Shown: piece after piece, positions 6,066-13,587 of the stretch
Layout: every line of letters begins with the position of its first letter
Position numbering within the stretch: the stretch's first letter is position 1
Source: QQUD01 sp039029915
GTDB lineage: Bacteria > Chloroflexota > Anaerolineae > Promineifilales > Promineifilaceae
DNA length: 13,958 bases
Assembly: GCA_039029915.1 (NCBI GenBank)
Contig: JBCCFD010000187.1
Coordinates: 1 to 13,958, forward strand
Reading direction: 5' to 3'
Notes under the pieces: generated by a model
The model's input: the letters and a program-made list of their open reading frames with translations, nothing else
The model's database searches: none
What the model was told of the DNA's origin: nothing
Translations under genes and position numbers: made by a program

Positions 6066-7252
6066 AACGGCCGTTTCACGTCTCGCCTTACTTTCAAATC
6101 GTCCTACCGCTCGCCATTGGTGAAACGCTCGTTTGGGGCGCCACCTTTTACCTTTTTCCCGGCCTCCTACTCACGTGGGAACAAGATTTAGGTTGGTCAA
6201 AAGGGGTATTGTCAGGTGCATTTACAGCTGCCTTGCTTGTTTCGGCTATCATGGCCCCCATTATGGGACGACAAATCGATCGCGGGATTGGCAAATGGGT
6301 TTTTGTGATTGGCTGTGTCATCAGCGGGATAGCTCTCATTTTCATGTCGCAAGTAACGGCCGTATGGCACTTTTATGCGGCTTGGATTGCTCTCGGGGTC
6401 GGTATGGCTGGTACTTTATACGAACCGTGCTTTGCCCTCATTACTCACTTTTTGCTGGATCGGCGTAAACAAGCGATCACTATCGTCACCCTGTTTGCAG
6501 GATTTGCCAGCACCATCTCCTTTCCAACCAGCTTCAATTTAATCAATCGACTTGGATGGCGACCCACGGTTCAAATCTTTGCGGGAGTGGTACTTTTTGT
6601 CGTGTTACCACTGCTCTGGTTAGGGGCAGTAAACGCCGAGCGATTTGGTGATAGCTCTACAAAAAAAGAGACAACCCAGCAATCCAGTTCGATCAACGTG
6701 TTACGAAATCCGATGTTTTGGCTGTTAGCGGTTGGGTATATTGCTATGGCGCTCAACCATTCGGTTTTGCTAACCCATTTATTGCCATTGCTCAATGAAC
6801 GGGGAATCAGCGAGGAAACGGCCGTGTTTGCCGCATCGATGATCGGCCCTATGCAGGTGGCCGGTCGAATCGGTATGATTTTGGCAGAAAAACGATTGAC
6901 AGCCATGCTTATGCTGGGCGGCTGCTTTGTGGCAATGATGTTTTCGGCCGTGTCTTTTTATAGCATCCTACTTCTCCCCCTGCTTCTAATTCCGGCCATC
7001 ATCCTTCAGGGAGGTGCCAACGGCATCATTTCCATCTTGCGCCCCGTTGTCACAGCCGATTTGCTCGGCGAAGAAAACTTTGGCGTTATTTCCGGTATGC
7101 TAGCCCTCCCCTTTTTAGCAGGCTCAGCCTTTGCCCCCACCCTCGCCGCTATCATTTGGCAAGAAGGCGGCTACGATATTGTGATTATCTTCGCTGGCGG
7201 TATTGCTTTTGTGGGGTTAATGAGCCTCGTTGCCGCGGGTCGGCTAAAATAG
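6062..7252 (+). CDS. Major facilitator superfamily transporter
   Basis: A 396-residue inner-membrane carrier of the major facilitator superfamily with about twelve hydrophobic helices. The first six span residues 11-190, a hydrophilic central loop lies at 190-215 (AERFGDSSTKKETTQQSSS), and the second half fills 217-393. The loop between helices 2 and 3 carries GRQIDRGIGKWVF (69-81), a recognisable form of MFS motif A, and helix 5 is followed by LGWRPTVQ. Such carriers move small solutes with proton coupling; the ligand cannot be read from sequence. The ATG sits inside the stop codon of the amidase gene (ATGA), and an ACGGCCGT begins at the second codon. Genetic coupling makes a small amide, carboxylate or amino-acid derivative the best guess, as substrate import or product export. 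Confidence 0.9.
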   Translation: MKRPFHVSPYFQIVLPLAIGETLVWGATFYLFPGLLLTWEQDLGWSKGVLSGAFTAALLVSAIMAPIMGRQIDRGIGKWVFVIGCVISGIALIFMSQVTAVWHFYAAWIALGVGMAGTLYEPCFALITHFLLDRRKQAITIVTLFAGFASTISFPTSFNLINRLGWRPTVQIFAGVVLFVVLPLLWLGAVNAERFGDSSTKKETTQQSSSINVLRNPMFWLLAVGYIAMALNHSVLLTHLLPLLNERGISEETAVFAASMIGPMQVAGRIGMILAEKRLTAMLMLGGCFVAMMFSAVSFYSILLLPLLLIPAIILQGGANGIISILRPVVTADLLGEENFGVISGMLALPFLAGSAFAPTLAAIIWQEGGYDIVIIFAGGIAFVGLMSLVAAGRLK

Positions 7253-7317
7253 AGGGAAGGAACAAAGTGGAATAAGTGATAATGGTTTATTGATAATATT
7301 CGTAATGCCAAATACAC

Positions 7318-7340
7318 CAATAACCAATAACCAATAACCA
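7318..7340 (+). repeat. CAATAAC heptamer array
   Basis: Three exact CAATAAC units (7318-7324, 7325-7331, 7332-7338) and a partial fourth lie directly against the AAGGA ribosome-binding site (7340-7344) of the next gene. It is the third type of seven-base tandem repeat inside this gene block (fourth array overall). The rest of the 97-base gap (7253-7317) is A/T-rich with no feature that I can name. Confidence 0.85.
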
Positions 7341-7349
7341 AGGAAATTC

Positions 7350-8231
7350 ATGCTCCAAAACATCAAACTCGGGTTTAACGGCCGTTTCTTCCCCGAAATG
7401 TGGCGACCAGCGATAGAAGAGATTGCGTTTGCACAAGACGCGGGCTTTAAAAGCTTGCAGTTCATTGGCAAAGAAGAAGGCTTAGACGAAAATGATCTCG
7501 GTGCGCCGTTTGGTGACGTCCGCACGGCATTTGAGCAGGCTGGCATCGTGCCCGTCATGGAACTACTGGTCCGTATTGCTAAAAACGGCCGTTCTGCCAA
7601 AGGCAATCGACCCATTGACGTCCTCCATAATAACCTTCCCGCCATTCAAGGCTTGGGCTGTGTGTGTGTCCATTGGCATCTGACCCAACCGGGCTTCCGA
7701 GCAGACAACGAGCTGGGCTGGGCAATGGAGGAATGGGATGATGCCACTAGCGTGGCGCTCGAAACCGTCCTCCAATCTCAGCTCAAAGAAGCGGTCGCGC
7801 TTGGGCAGCAAAATGGCTTTTTGTTTGGCATCGAGCACAATGCGCCAGATTTGAGCACCTTTTTTCACTCACCGGAGCGAATGGACGCCGCCTTAACGGC
7901 CGTGCCCGACCTCGGCCTCGTTTGGGATTTCAACCACCCTACCCTAGAGCAACAGCTCGACTTCAAAAAGCTCGCCAACCGCGTCTCCATGCTTCACCTA
8001 TCCGATGCGCCGCTGCCCAAAGTCAATTGGCATCTTCCTGTTGGCAAAGGGGCTGTCGATTTTGTGGCCTGCTTCCAATCGCTGTTGATGAGCGGCTTTT
8101 CAGGCCCAGCTATTTTGGAAATTGGCGGCACCCCGTGGTCGGGTGGCTTTGGGCAGGATAGTGATGAAAATTTGATCCAATCAAAACAGCGCATCGAACA
8201 AGCTATCCGGCAAGCTGGGCAAATAGCATGA
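7350..8231 (+). CDS. Sugar phosphate isomerase/epimerase-like TIM barrel protein
   Basis: A 293-residue protein of the xylose isomerase-like TIM-barrel superfamily (AP endonuclease 2 family), which includes sugar and inosose isomerases, epimerases and dehydratases. The barrel starts with IKLGFNGRFFPEMWRPAIEEIAFAQDAGFKSLQF. Likely metal and catalytic residues lie on strand ends: E162 and H163 in FGIEHN, D193 and H196 in GLVWDFNHP, H216 in MLHLSDAP, H228 near HLPVGKGAVDF, and E257 in AILEIGG. The pattern GKGxVDF following a histidine is typical of this superfamily. AAGGA precedes the ATG, and the stop overlaps the next start in an ATGA. Three ACGGCCGT palindromes occur, the first 28 bases after the start. 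The substrate is unknown, and the name should be read as fold only. Confidence 0.83.
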   Translation: MLQNIKLGFNGRFFPEMWRPAIEEIAFAQDAGFKSLQFIGKEEGLDENDLGAPFGDVRTAFEQAGIVPVMELLVRIAKNGRSAKGNRPIDVLHNNLPAIQGLGCVCVHWHLTQPGFRADNELGWAMEEWDDATSVALETVLQSQLKEAVALGQQNGFLFGIEHNAPDLSTFFHSPERMDAALTAVPDLGLVWDFNHPTLEQQLDFKKLANRVSMLHLSDAPLPKVNWHLPVGKGAVDFVACFQSLLMSGFSGPAILEIGGTPWSGGFGQDSDENLIQSKQRIEQAIRQAGQIA

Positions 8232-8959
8232 AAGAAACTTTAGGGATGGCTCGCTCGCTGCTTACCTACTACGCTATTCCGGGCCGCCTGCGTCGTCTGC
8301 GGAACTTTTATCGCCAGTTCATCCAGCCGGGTGACCTTTGTTTTGATATTGGGGCACACGTTGGCAATCGGATGTGGCCGTGGACCCAGCTGGGCGCGAG
8401 AGTGATTGCCGTGGAACCTCAACCAAGCATGATGCGTTTTTTGCAAAGGGTTTACGGCCGTAATTCCCAAATTACCCTCATCGATAAAGCGATCGGCAAG
8501 GCGCACGGCACGGCTGAATTGCACATTTCATCTCGCTTCCCAACGGTTACGACGATGAGTCGTGAGTGGATAACGGCCGTTAAAGAGGACGCCACCTTTA
8601 CCAAAGTGGAGTGGGATCAAACAGTCGATGTCGAGATTATCACTTTAGATGATTTGATCGCCCAATTTGGCAAACCCGCCTTTTGTAAAATCGACATCGA
8701 AGGCTATGAGCTTGATGCCCTGCAGGGGCTTTCTACGCCAATACAAGCGCTCTCCTTCGAATACATCCCGGCTGCCATCCCCATGTCCATCCAATGTATC
8801 GAACGCCTCACCGAGCTTGGCGACTACAGTTACAATCTGTCTACAGGTGAAAACTACCGTTTTCTCTCACCCGATTGGCTCACACCCCGCGAAATGATCA
8901 AGCATTTAAACCAAATCACCACAGACGAACGAAGCGGCGATATTTACGGCCGTCTTTAG
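8228..8959 (+). CDS. FkbM family SAM-dependent methyltransferase
   Basis: A 243-residue class I methyltransferase of the FkbM family, which usually methylates hydroxyl groups of sugars or polyketide-derived products. The SAM-binding motif I is LCFDIGAHVGN (37-47). The acidic end of strand 2 is VIAVEPQP (59-66), followed by a long VEIITLDDLI (135-144) and FCKIDIEGYELDALQGL (152-168), the diagnostic FkbM motif, then LSFEY. There is no signal peptide; the N-terminal 30 residues are basic. It is coupled to the TIM-barrel gene by an ATGA overlap, so both products probably serve one pathway, which is unusual for this family. Its stop is only nine bases from the end of the convergent flavoenzyme gene, leaving no space for separate terminators. 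The last ACGGCCGT copy ends four bases before the stop codon. Confidence 0.88.
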   Translation: MKETLGMARSLLTYYAIPGRLRRLRNFYRQFIQPGDLCFDIGAHVGNRMWPWTQLGARVIAVEPQPSMMRFLQRVYGRNSQITLIDKAIGKAHGTAELHISSRFPTVTTMSREWITAVKEDATFTKVEWDQTVDVEIITLDDLIAQFGKPAFCKIDIEGYELDALQGLSTPIQALSFEYIPAAIPMSIQCIERLTELGDYSYNLSTGENYRFLSPDWLTPREMIKHLNQITTDERSGDIYGRL

Positions 8960-8968
8960 ATTATTTTC

Positions 8969-10264
8969 TCAAGCAAACATCCGAACAAGGTAATCATTAC
9001 AGAACATATTATTCGGATCAAGCTCGTTGCGTAGAGCGATAAAATCGTTCATGCGGGGATAGGCGCGCATGCCGTCCTCTCGGGTCATCGTGTTGAGCTT
9101 GCCCCAGTGCGGACGACCACCAAAGCGGCGAAAAATCGCCTCCAGTTTGGCAAACTGATCTTTGTACGGTGCGCCGATCAATTGATGGACCGCGATGTAG
9201 GCTGAGTCTCTTTCATAGGCTGGGCTCAACCAAGCGTTATCCTGCTTTACCCAGCGACACTCAATTGGAAAAAAGATATCGAAATTGGGCTGATGATATT
9301 GGGACACTATCGCTTCAAAACAGGCGTCAAAATTCCCAGCAGGAATGTTGTATTCCATCTCGTTAAAGCGCGTATCGCGAGTTGACGCAAAAGCTTGGTG
9401 CGCATGGGCAACATAGCCCTCTGACTCAGCATCAACAAACTTCATAATGGTGCGATTAATCATCGGTCCTCGTTTTGGGCTGCGGACAGCCCACTTGAAC
9501 GCATAACCTAGCGCATGTTCCTCGATCATTGACATCAGGTTTGGGGTAGCTTTAAGTGGCCGATCTGTCTCGTTTAGCCGCTTAACTGCCACAGTATCGG
9601 CGTGGGGGAACCAGAAAAATTCAAACTGCCGATTTGATTGCTTGAACAACTCTAAATTTGCCAAAGCGTCTTGAATCGGCAGGCGATATTGCTGCACCTG
9701 TAGCTTATAAGCTGGGATTACGCTGACTGTCATTTTGACAACGATGCCAAAAGCACCAAACGAAACTCGCACCGCGTTCATTTCATCAGGATGGTCATTC
9801 TCATTCCATTCGACGACATCACCGCTAGCCGTTACGAGCGTAACGCCCACCAGATTGGCCGCCAAAATGGGAAAATTAACCCCCGTGCCGTGCGTCCCGG
9901 TAAAGAAAGCCCCCGCCAGAGACTGCACATCGATATCACCCATATTGGTCATCGCCACGCCCTGCTCGAATAGCTCCCGCCCCGCCTGCGCCAGCTTTGT
10001 GCCCGCCCGCAGCGTGGCCGTTCCCGCTTCATGATCAACGGCCTCAAGTCCCTGCCACCCATCAAGCGAAACGAGGACATCATCAGTTGAAATCAGCGGC
10101 ATCCACGAATGTCCAGAACCAACGAGGCGGATACGGCCGTTTTGGCGGCGCGTTTCATTAACGAGGGCAATGATTTCATCTAACGATGTCGGTTGTTGCA
10201 CCTGCTTTGGCGCAAATTGCAAATTGCCGGCCCAGTTTGAAAATGTATTATTTACAGAAAGCAT
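8969..10264 (-). CDS. FAD-dependent oxidase of the sugar-1,4-lactone oxidase family
   Basis: A 431-residue flavoenzyme of the VAO/PCMH family resembling D-arabinono-1,4-lactone, L-gulono-1,4-lactone and alditol oxidases. The N-terminal FAD domain (about 10-180) opens with NWAGNLQFAPKQV and carries RLVGSGHSWMP, where His52 is at the place of the histidine that binds FAD covalently in this family. It continues with SLAGAFFTGTHGTGV. The C-terminal ALO-type domain ends with PHWGKLNTM (HWGK at 386-389), the active-site motif of these oxidases. There is no membrane segment. It is the last gene of a three-gene operon. Its ATG lies 13 bases inside the 3' end of the preceding PLP-enzyme gene, so the two are translationally coupled. 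Substrate assignment to a lactone, alditol or amino-polyol cannot be made from sequence alone. Confidence 0.88.
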   Translation of the reverse strand: MLSVNNTFSNWAGNLQFAPKQVQQPTSLDEIIALVNETRRQNGRIRLVGSGHSWMPLISTDDVLVSLDGWQGLEAVDHEAGTATLRAGTKLAQAGRELFEQGVAMTNMGDIDVQSLAGAFFTGTHGTGVNFPILAANLVGVTLVTASGDVVEWNENDHPDEMNAVRVSFGAFGIVVKMTVSVIPAYKLQVQQYRLPIQDALANLELFKQSNRQFEFFWFPHADTVAVKRLNETDRPLKATPNLMSMIEEHALGYAFKWAVRSPKRGPMINRTIMKFVDAESEGYVAHAHQAFASTRDTRFNEMEYNIPAGNFDACFEAIVSQYHQPNFDIFFPIECRWVKQDNAWLSPAYERDSAYIAVHQLIGAPYKDQFAKLEAIFRRFGGRPHWGKLNTMTREDGMRAYPRMNDFIALRNELDPNNMFCNDYLVRMFA

Positions 10265-11448
10265 TGCATCTCTCCACGATACGTTGGCACCGTATCAATG
10301 ATTTCCCCATTGGCAACGATATGTAGCTCGTTAAACCGCTCACAAAGTTCACCTGCTTTAGCGTGACGCATAAAAATGGATGATCCCATTGAGAGCGGCT
10401 GGTGACCGCTATATTTAATGGGCGTTTGGACTTCGCCAGCCCCTTCTAAATCGACGAGCGCCGCCCCATCTGGCAAAAATGGCTCAGGCAAGCGATCTTT
10501 ACCCACCGCACCCGAAGCCACATAGCCACCTCCCAAACAGGTGTAAATATTGGGAGCCGCCTGCCGGACCACTTCAATTGAGAAACCAGCCGCAGGAATG
10601 TAATCATAATCCGCATAGTGGCTAAATAGCGTTGGGCAGTAAAAAGCTGAGCCTGCCGTCACCTCATCAACCACAGCTTCTTGACTGCTGCTCGTTAAGC
10701 TACCAGAGCCACCGGCGTTAACAAAACGGAGCTTATGCCCCGCGTTGGTGAGCGCACCTACCAGATCGGCCCGCCGCTGTCTGACCTCCTGCATCGAGCG
10801 TTTTTTTAGATGGCGTTTGATGAAAGCCAGCCTGTCACCCGGAGCGCTGTCATTGACACCGGCAATTTGCCCTTCATATCCCATCACGCCATCAAGTACG
10901 AGGTTAGGGGCTTTTTCAATCGCTTGGGCTAGGGCAACCAGCGGTTCAGCTTCCCGAATTGTCGAGCGCCAGGAGCCAAAATGCAGGCCATAGTGGATAG
11001 TAGCCATATCTAAATCAAGGCACAGTGGCAGTATTGTCCCGTGCTGTTGAGCCAGATGGCCAAGGTGGTGAATTTGTTCGAGACTATCAACCATTAGCGT
11101 GATTGTCGCGCTTTCACGCAGCTGATCTAGCACTTGATTGACGTGAAGTGGTTCCCAAGTGGGGTAAGCAACCAACAAATCTTCAAATCCCTGCTGGGCC
11201 AGCCAACCCGCCTCGGGTGCAGTAAAACAAAGCAACCCCTTAAATCGTTCATTTTGTTGCAACAGATGACGTAAAATATAGGTTGCTCGAATCGACTTTG
11301 ACCCGAGACGAACACGCGCTGTGCCGCTGTAATCAAGGACCTGCTGGGCATTGTAGTTGAGGCGGTCAAGGTCAATAAACGCAAACGGCCGTGGCAGCCC
11401 CTTAAAAATCTCTACATATTCTTCATAAGTTGGATAGCTGCTGTTCAT
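10252..11448 (-). CDS. Alanine racemase-fold PLP enzyme (amino acid deaminase/aldolase type)
   Basis: A 398-residue protein with the alanine racemase N-terminal PLP barrel and a D-serine dehydratase/D-threonine aldolase-like C-terminal domain. The PLP lysine is most likely K51 in ARVRLGSKSIRATYIL. FVNAGGSGSLTSSS (about 247-260) matches the phosphate-binding loop. The C terminus RHAKAGELCERFNEL has H362 and C369 near where related enzymes bind a divalent metal, followed by VPTYRGEMQCFL. It should cleave, deaminate or racemise a beta-hydroxy or similar amino acid. Its ATG follows directly on the stop codon of the monooxygenase gene, and its own stop overlaps the flavoenzyme gene. From memory, the pairing with a lactone oxidase-type gene recurs in actinobacteria. 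One ACGGCCGT encodes the PRPF near the start. Confidence 0.83.
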   Translation of the reverse strand: MNSSYPTYEEYVEIFKGLPRPFAFIDLDRLNYNAQQVLDYSGTARVRLGSKSIRATYILRHLLQQNERFKGLLCFTAPEAGWLAQQGFEDLLVAYPTWEPLHVNQVLDQLRESATITLMVDSLEQIHHLGHLAQQHGTILPLCLDLDMATIHYGLHFGSWRSTIREAEPLVALAQAIEKAPNLVLDGVMGYEGQIAGVNDSAPGDRLAFIKRHLKKRSMQEVRQRRADLVGALTNAGHKLRFVNAGGSGSLTSSSQEAVVDEVTAGSAFYCPTLFSHYADYDYIPAAGFSIEVVRQAAPNIYTCLGGGYVASGAVGKDRLPEPFLPDGAALVDLEGAGEVQTPIKYSGHQPLSMGSSIFMRHAKAGELCERFNELHIVANGEIIDTVPTYRGEMQCFL

Positions 11449-12594
11449 TTACGACGCTTCCCTAACGCTCGCTGCAATATCCTCCGCAATCGTTTTTGAA
11501 TCATTAAAGACCGTTCCCAGAATTCCACCGAGCTTATAGTTGTCAAACCCTACAAAGTAAAGCCCTTTGTTTGCCGGAAGTTGAGCAATGGGTGATTTCG
11601 GGAGATCAAACCGATCCAGTTCAGGCTCGATTTGATTGATAAACTCGTCGAGACTAGGATTATATCCAGTGGCTAATATGACGGCGTCGTAAGGATTCTC
11701 TTCTCCAGTTTTGAGGAGGACGCCCTGCTCAGTAAAGCGTTCAATATCATTGACAATTTTAATTTGCCCGCTTTTGATATAGCTAACCGTCCCTAAATCG
11801 ATGAGGGGCGTTTTGCCAGTTTCGCGAAGCTGAACAGCCGGATGCATCGTCGACATGGGCACGCCATATTTTGTGAGATCGCCGATCACGACTTTTCGTA
11901 CCTGAGTGCCTAACCAGTCTCCGAGGCCAAACGGGAGTTTATCTAAAGTCTTAGCGGTGAGTTGGACGGGGTTGCCCATCACGTCACGCGGCACGATGGT
12001 GATGGGGCTGCGCACTGAGATTGTGACATCTACCCCATTTTCCGCCAAATCGAGCGCAATCTCCGCCCCTGTATTCCCCATACCAATCACCAGGGTTCGC
12101 TTGCCAATAAAGGGGTCCGGATTTTTGTAGACTCGACTATGGCTAATCGCTCCTTTGTACTGCGCTTCTCCGACCCATGTTGGTCGATTCGGCACGCGAT
12201 TCAAGCCAGACGCAATCACAACATGTGCCGCCTCATAAGTTTTGCCGTGTTCTGTTTCGACGGACCATTTTTCTCCCTTTTTCTGCACGGCCGTTACCCC
12301 ATCGGAAAAATGAGGCTTGATGTCAAACCGCTTGGCATAGTCCTCAAAATAACGGACTAAATCAAGCCGCGGCACGTAAAGAGGATAGTCGTCTGGAAAG
12401 GGTAAGTGGGGCAGATGAGACAATTGCTTGACCGTATGAAGACAGAGACGATCGTAGTGCTCGTGCCATGCGGAGGCAATTTTGTCTGTTTTCTCAAGAA
12501 TCTCAAACGGCCGTTTCATGTTGTGCAACCGGCCTGCGACCGCCAAACCTGCGGGGCCAGCCCCAATAATGACTGTTTCTATCATTTTATTCAT
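11449..12594 (-). CDS. Class B flavin-dependent monooxygenase
   Basis: A 381-residue FAD and NADPH-dependent monooxygenase related to bacterial FMOs and plant YUCCA enzymes, which oxygenate nitrogen, sulfur or keto compounds. The FAD Rossmann motif GAGPAGLAVAG is at 11-21 and the NADPH motif VIGMGNTGAEIAL at 169-181. The FMO signature, in the form YKGAISHSRVY, is at 146-156, and ILATGYNPS lies in the C-terminal part. CLHTVKQLSHLPHLPFPDDYPLYVPR is typical of the group. The frame extends upstream to 12666, but that part is a translated inverted repeat. The fold begins at ETVIIGAG, so the start is ATG 12594 or ATG 12585. It is first in the three-gene operon and divergent from the TetR gene, its likely regulator. 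Confidence 0.9.
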   Translation of the reverse strand: MNKMIETVIIGAGPAGLAVAGRLHNMKRPFEILEKTDKIASAWHEHYDRLCLHTVKQLSHLPHLPFPDDYPLYVPRLDLVRYFEDYAKRFDIKPHFSDGVTAVQKKGEKWSVETEHGKTYEAAHVVIASGLNRVPNRPTWVGEAQYKGAISHSRVYKNPDPFIGKRTLVIGMGNTGAEIALDLAENGVDVTISVRSPITIVPRDVMGNPVQLTAKTLDKLPFGLGDWLGTQVRKVVIGDLTKYGVPMSTMHPAVQLRETGKTPLIDLGTVSYIKSGQIKIVNDIERFTEQGVLLKTGEENPYDAVILATGYNPSLDEFINQIEPELDRFDLPKSPIAQLPANKGLYFVGFDNYKLGGILGTVFNDSKTIAEDIAASVREAS

Positions 12595-12613
12595 TCCCAA
12601 CTGCCTAATATTT

Positions 12614-12698
12614 TTAGGACTTACGCAAATAGCGGTCACTGAGCCTGTCGAAGTGACTTTCTTCACCCTTCGACAGGCTCAGGGTGCGTAAGTCCTAA
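12614..12698. repeat. 85-bp nested inverted repeat, MITE-like
   Basis: The outer arms are perfect over 14 bases, TTAGGACTTACGCA at 12614-12627 against 12685-12698. The inner arms are perfect over 15 bases, CTGAGCCTGTCGAAG at 12639-12653 against 12668-12682. The centre is 14 bases. The unit has terminal inverted repeats and no coding capacity, as expected of a miniature transposable element or REP-like repeat. Flanks are T-rich and give at most a TTT duplication. The inner arm type CTTCGACAGGCTCAG is, from memory, a common dispersed repeat in bacterial genomes. It occupies the promoter side of both divergent genes. Confidence 0.85.
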
Positions 12699-12724
12699 TT
12701 TTCTTGTTTTTACGCCAAATACGT

Positions 12725-12758
12725 GATAAATTGTCACATAAATAATAATAAATTTATC
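12725..12758. promoter_or_regulatory. Possible TetR operator (8-bp inverted repeat)
   Basis: GATAAATT at 12725-12732 is exactly repeated in inverse at 12751-12758, spaced by 18 A/T-rich bases, 30 bases upstream of the TetR start. It overlaps a -35-like TTGTCA at 12731-12736. Many TetR regulators bind palindromes in the divergent promoter next to their own gene. The A/T richness makes chance occurrence possible. Confidence 0.3.
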
Positions 12759-12775
12759 GTTTTTTGCAACAAATA

Positions 12776-12780
12776 AAGGA
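12776..12780 (+). promoter_or_regulatory. Ribosome-binding site that fixes the TetR start
   Basis: AAGGA at 12776-12780 is seven bases before ATG 12788. This favours that ATG over the in-frame TTG at 12764, which would lie upstream of the site. Confidence 0.8.
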
Positions 12781-12787
12781 TCGACAC

Positions 12788-13402
12788 ATGGCTCAAGTAG
12801 AAAAAACGCGCGCTCCACAGCAAGATCGTTCCAAAAATCGGTACAATGAAATCCTTAACGCCACCAAGGATTTGATACTCGAAAGAGGGAGCGCCCAGCT
12901 CAAGATACAAGATATTGCCAAACGGGCCGGGAGCACAACCGGCGCAATTTATAGGTATTTTCCCAATAAGCACGCCATTATTGAGGCACTTTTGGCCCAA
13001 TATTTTGATTCCTTTGACACCATGATTCCCATCGAGCTCATTGAAATTAATTCTGTAGAAGAGATGGTTGAGGTTTTGCAAAACGGCTACGATCAAGTGT
13101 ATCAACTTCACGAAGCGGAACCCGTTCTGCGAGACCTTCTGGCCAGCGGTGCGGCTGATAAAAAAATTCAGCAATACGATCTGGCCGATAGCCGGAAGCG
13201 AGCCAAAGCAATTTTCCTCTCGTCCCGGCACCTCTTCCCGCCAGAAAACTGGCCTCAACTTGAACAATATCTTTTACTTATTCTCCATGTCGTTACACCA
13301 GCCATCCACATGGTTTTAAGTTTAGAACCGGAAGAACGTGAAGGTATGGTCAAGCTCAACAAGAGCTGGGCTAGCGTAGAATTTTTTTCCAAGTTTTTGT
13401 AA
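12788..13402 (+). CDS. TetR/AcrR family transcriptional regulator
   Basis: A 204-residue one-component repressor. The N-terminal DNA-binding domain (about 16-65) reads NRYNEILNATKDLILERGSAQLKIQDIAKRAGSTTGAIYRYFPNKHAIIEALL, with the helix-turn-helix IQDIAKRAGSTTGAIYRYF and the characteristic YRYFPNK. The rest, about 70-204, is an all-helical ligand-binding domain without a recognisable subfamily motif. The gene starts about 194 bases from, and divergent to, the monooxygenase operon, the usual place for a TetR repressor controlling its neighbour. Release would then be triggered by a substrate or intermediate of that operon. It could alternatively act on the lipoprotein gene downstream. It has no ACGGCCGT copy. 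Confidence 0.92.
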   Translation: MAQVEKTRAPQQDRSKNRYNEILNATKDLILERGSAQLKIQDIAKRAGSTTGAIYRYFPNKHAIIEALLAQYFDSFDTMIPIELIEINSVEEMVEVLQNGYDQVYQLHEAEPVLRDLLASGAADKKIQQYDLADSRKRAKAIFLSSRHLFPPENWPQLEQYLLLILHVVTPAIHMVLSLEPEEREGMVKLNKSWASVEFFSKFL

Positions 13403-13587
13403 TCACTGTTTGACACATAAATTTTTACAGGGTGCCAAAGTCGCGCATTAGGTAACAAATCTGTAAATTTTTAGATTTTTCCACTTACCCAAAAGCCGCA
13501 AAAGGGGGTGTGATCAGCTAGCATACTGGCTGAAATGATGTATGATATTTCTTTCGTACATGAAGAATAGCCTTAGGAGAAAAGATA
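13403..13587 (+). other. Intergenic region before the lipoprotein gene
   Basis: This 185-base gap contains no gene. TATGAT at 13541-13546 could serve as a -10 element for the lipoprotein gene, but no good -35 element accompanies it. AGGAG at 13575-13579 is the ribosome-binding site. No terminator hairpin for the TetR gene is evident. Confidence 0.4.

Larger units (their letters stand above)
564..12514. repeat. Highly iterated palindrome ACGGCCGT, 21 dispersed copies
   Basis: Exact copies start at 564, 1376, 1451, 1845, 3105, 5415, 5549, 5719, 6067, 6356, 6818, 7378, 7585, 7896, 8454, 8573, 8946, 10133, 11385, 12287 and 12507. Equal base use predicts about 0.2 in this length. All are inside genes. 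The phase varies: ten encode Thr-Ala-Val, seven a Gly-Arg pair and four an Arg-Pro pair. Seven extend to the decamer AACGGCCGTT. This is the pattern of a genome-wide iterated element such as HIP1 of cyanobacteria, but with a different core. Confidence 0.95.

Noticed and set aside
8960..8968. Bidirectional terminator between the convergent methyltransferase and flavoenzyme genes
   Set aside because: Only nine bases separate the stop codons and no hairpin fits; any terminator would have to lie in coding sequence.
12595..12666. 24-residue N-terminal extension of the monooxygenase
   Set aside because: It is the translated arm of an inverted repeat and lies before the FAD-binding strand.
12734..13267. 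177-codon open frame on the minus strand opposite the TetR gene
   Set aside because: It has no recognisable domain, lies wholly opposite a clear TetR gene with a good ribosome-binding site, and its composition is that of an antisense shadow.
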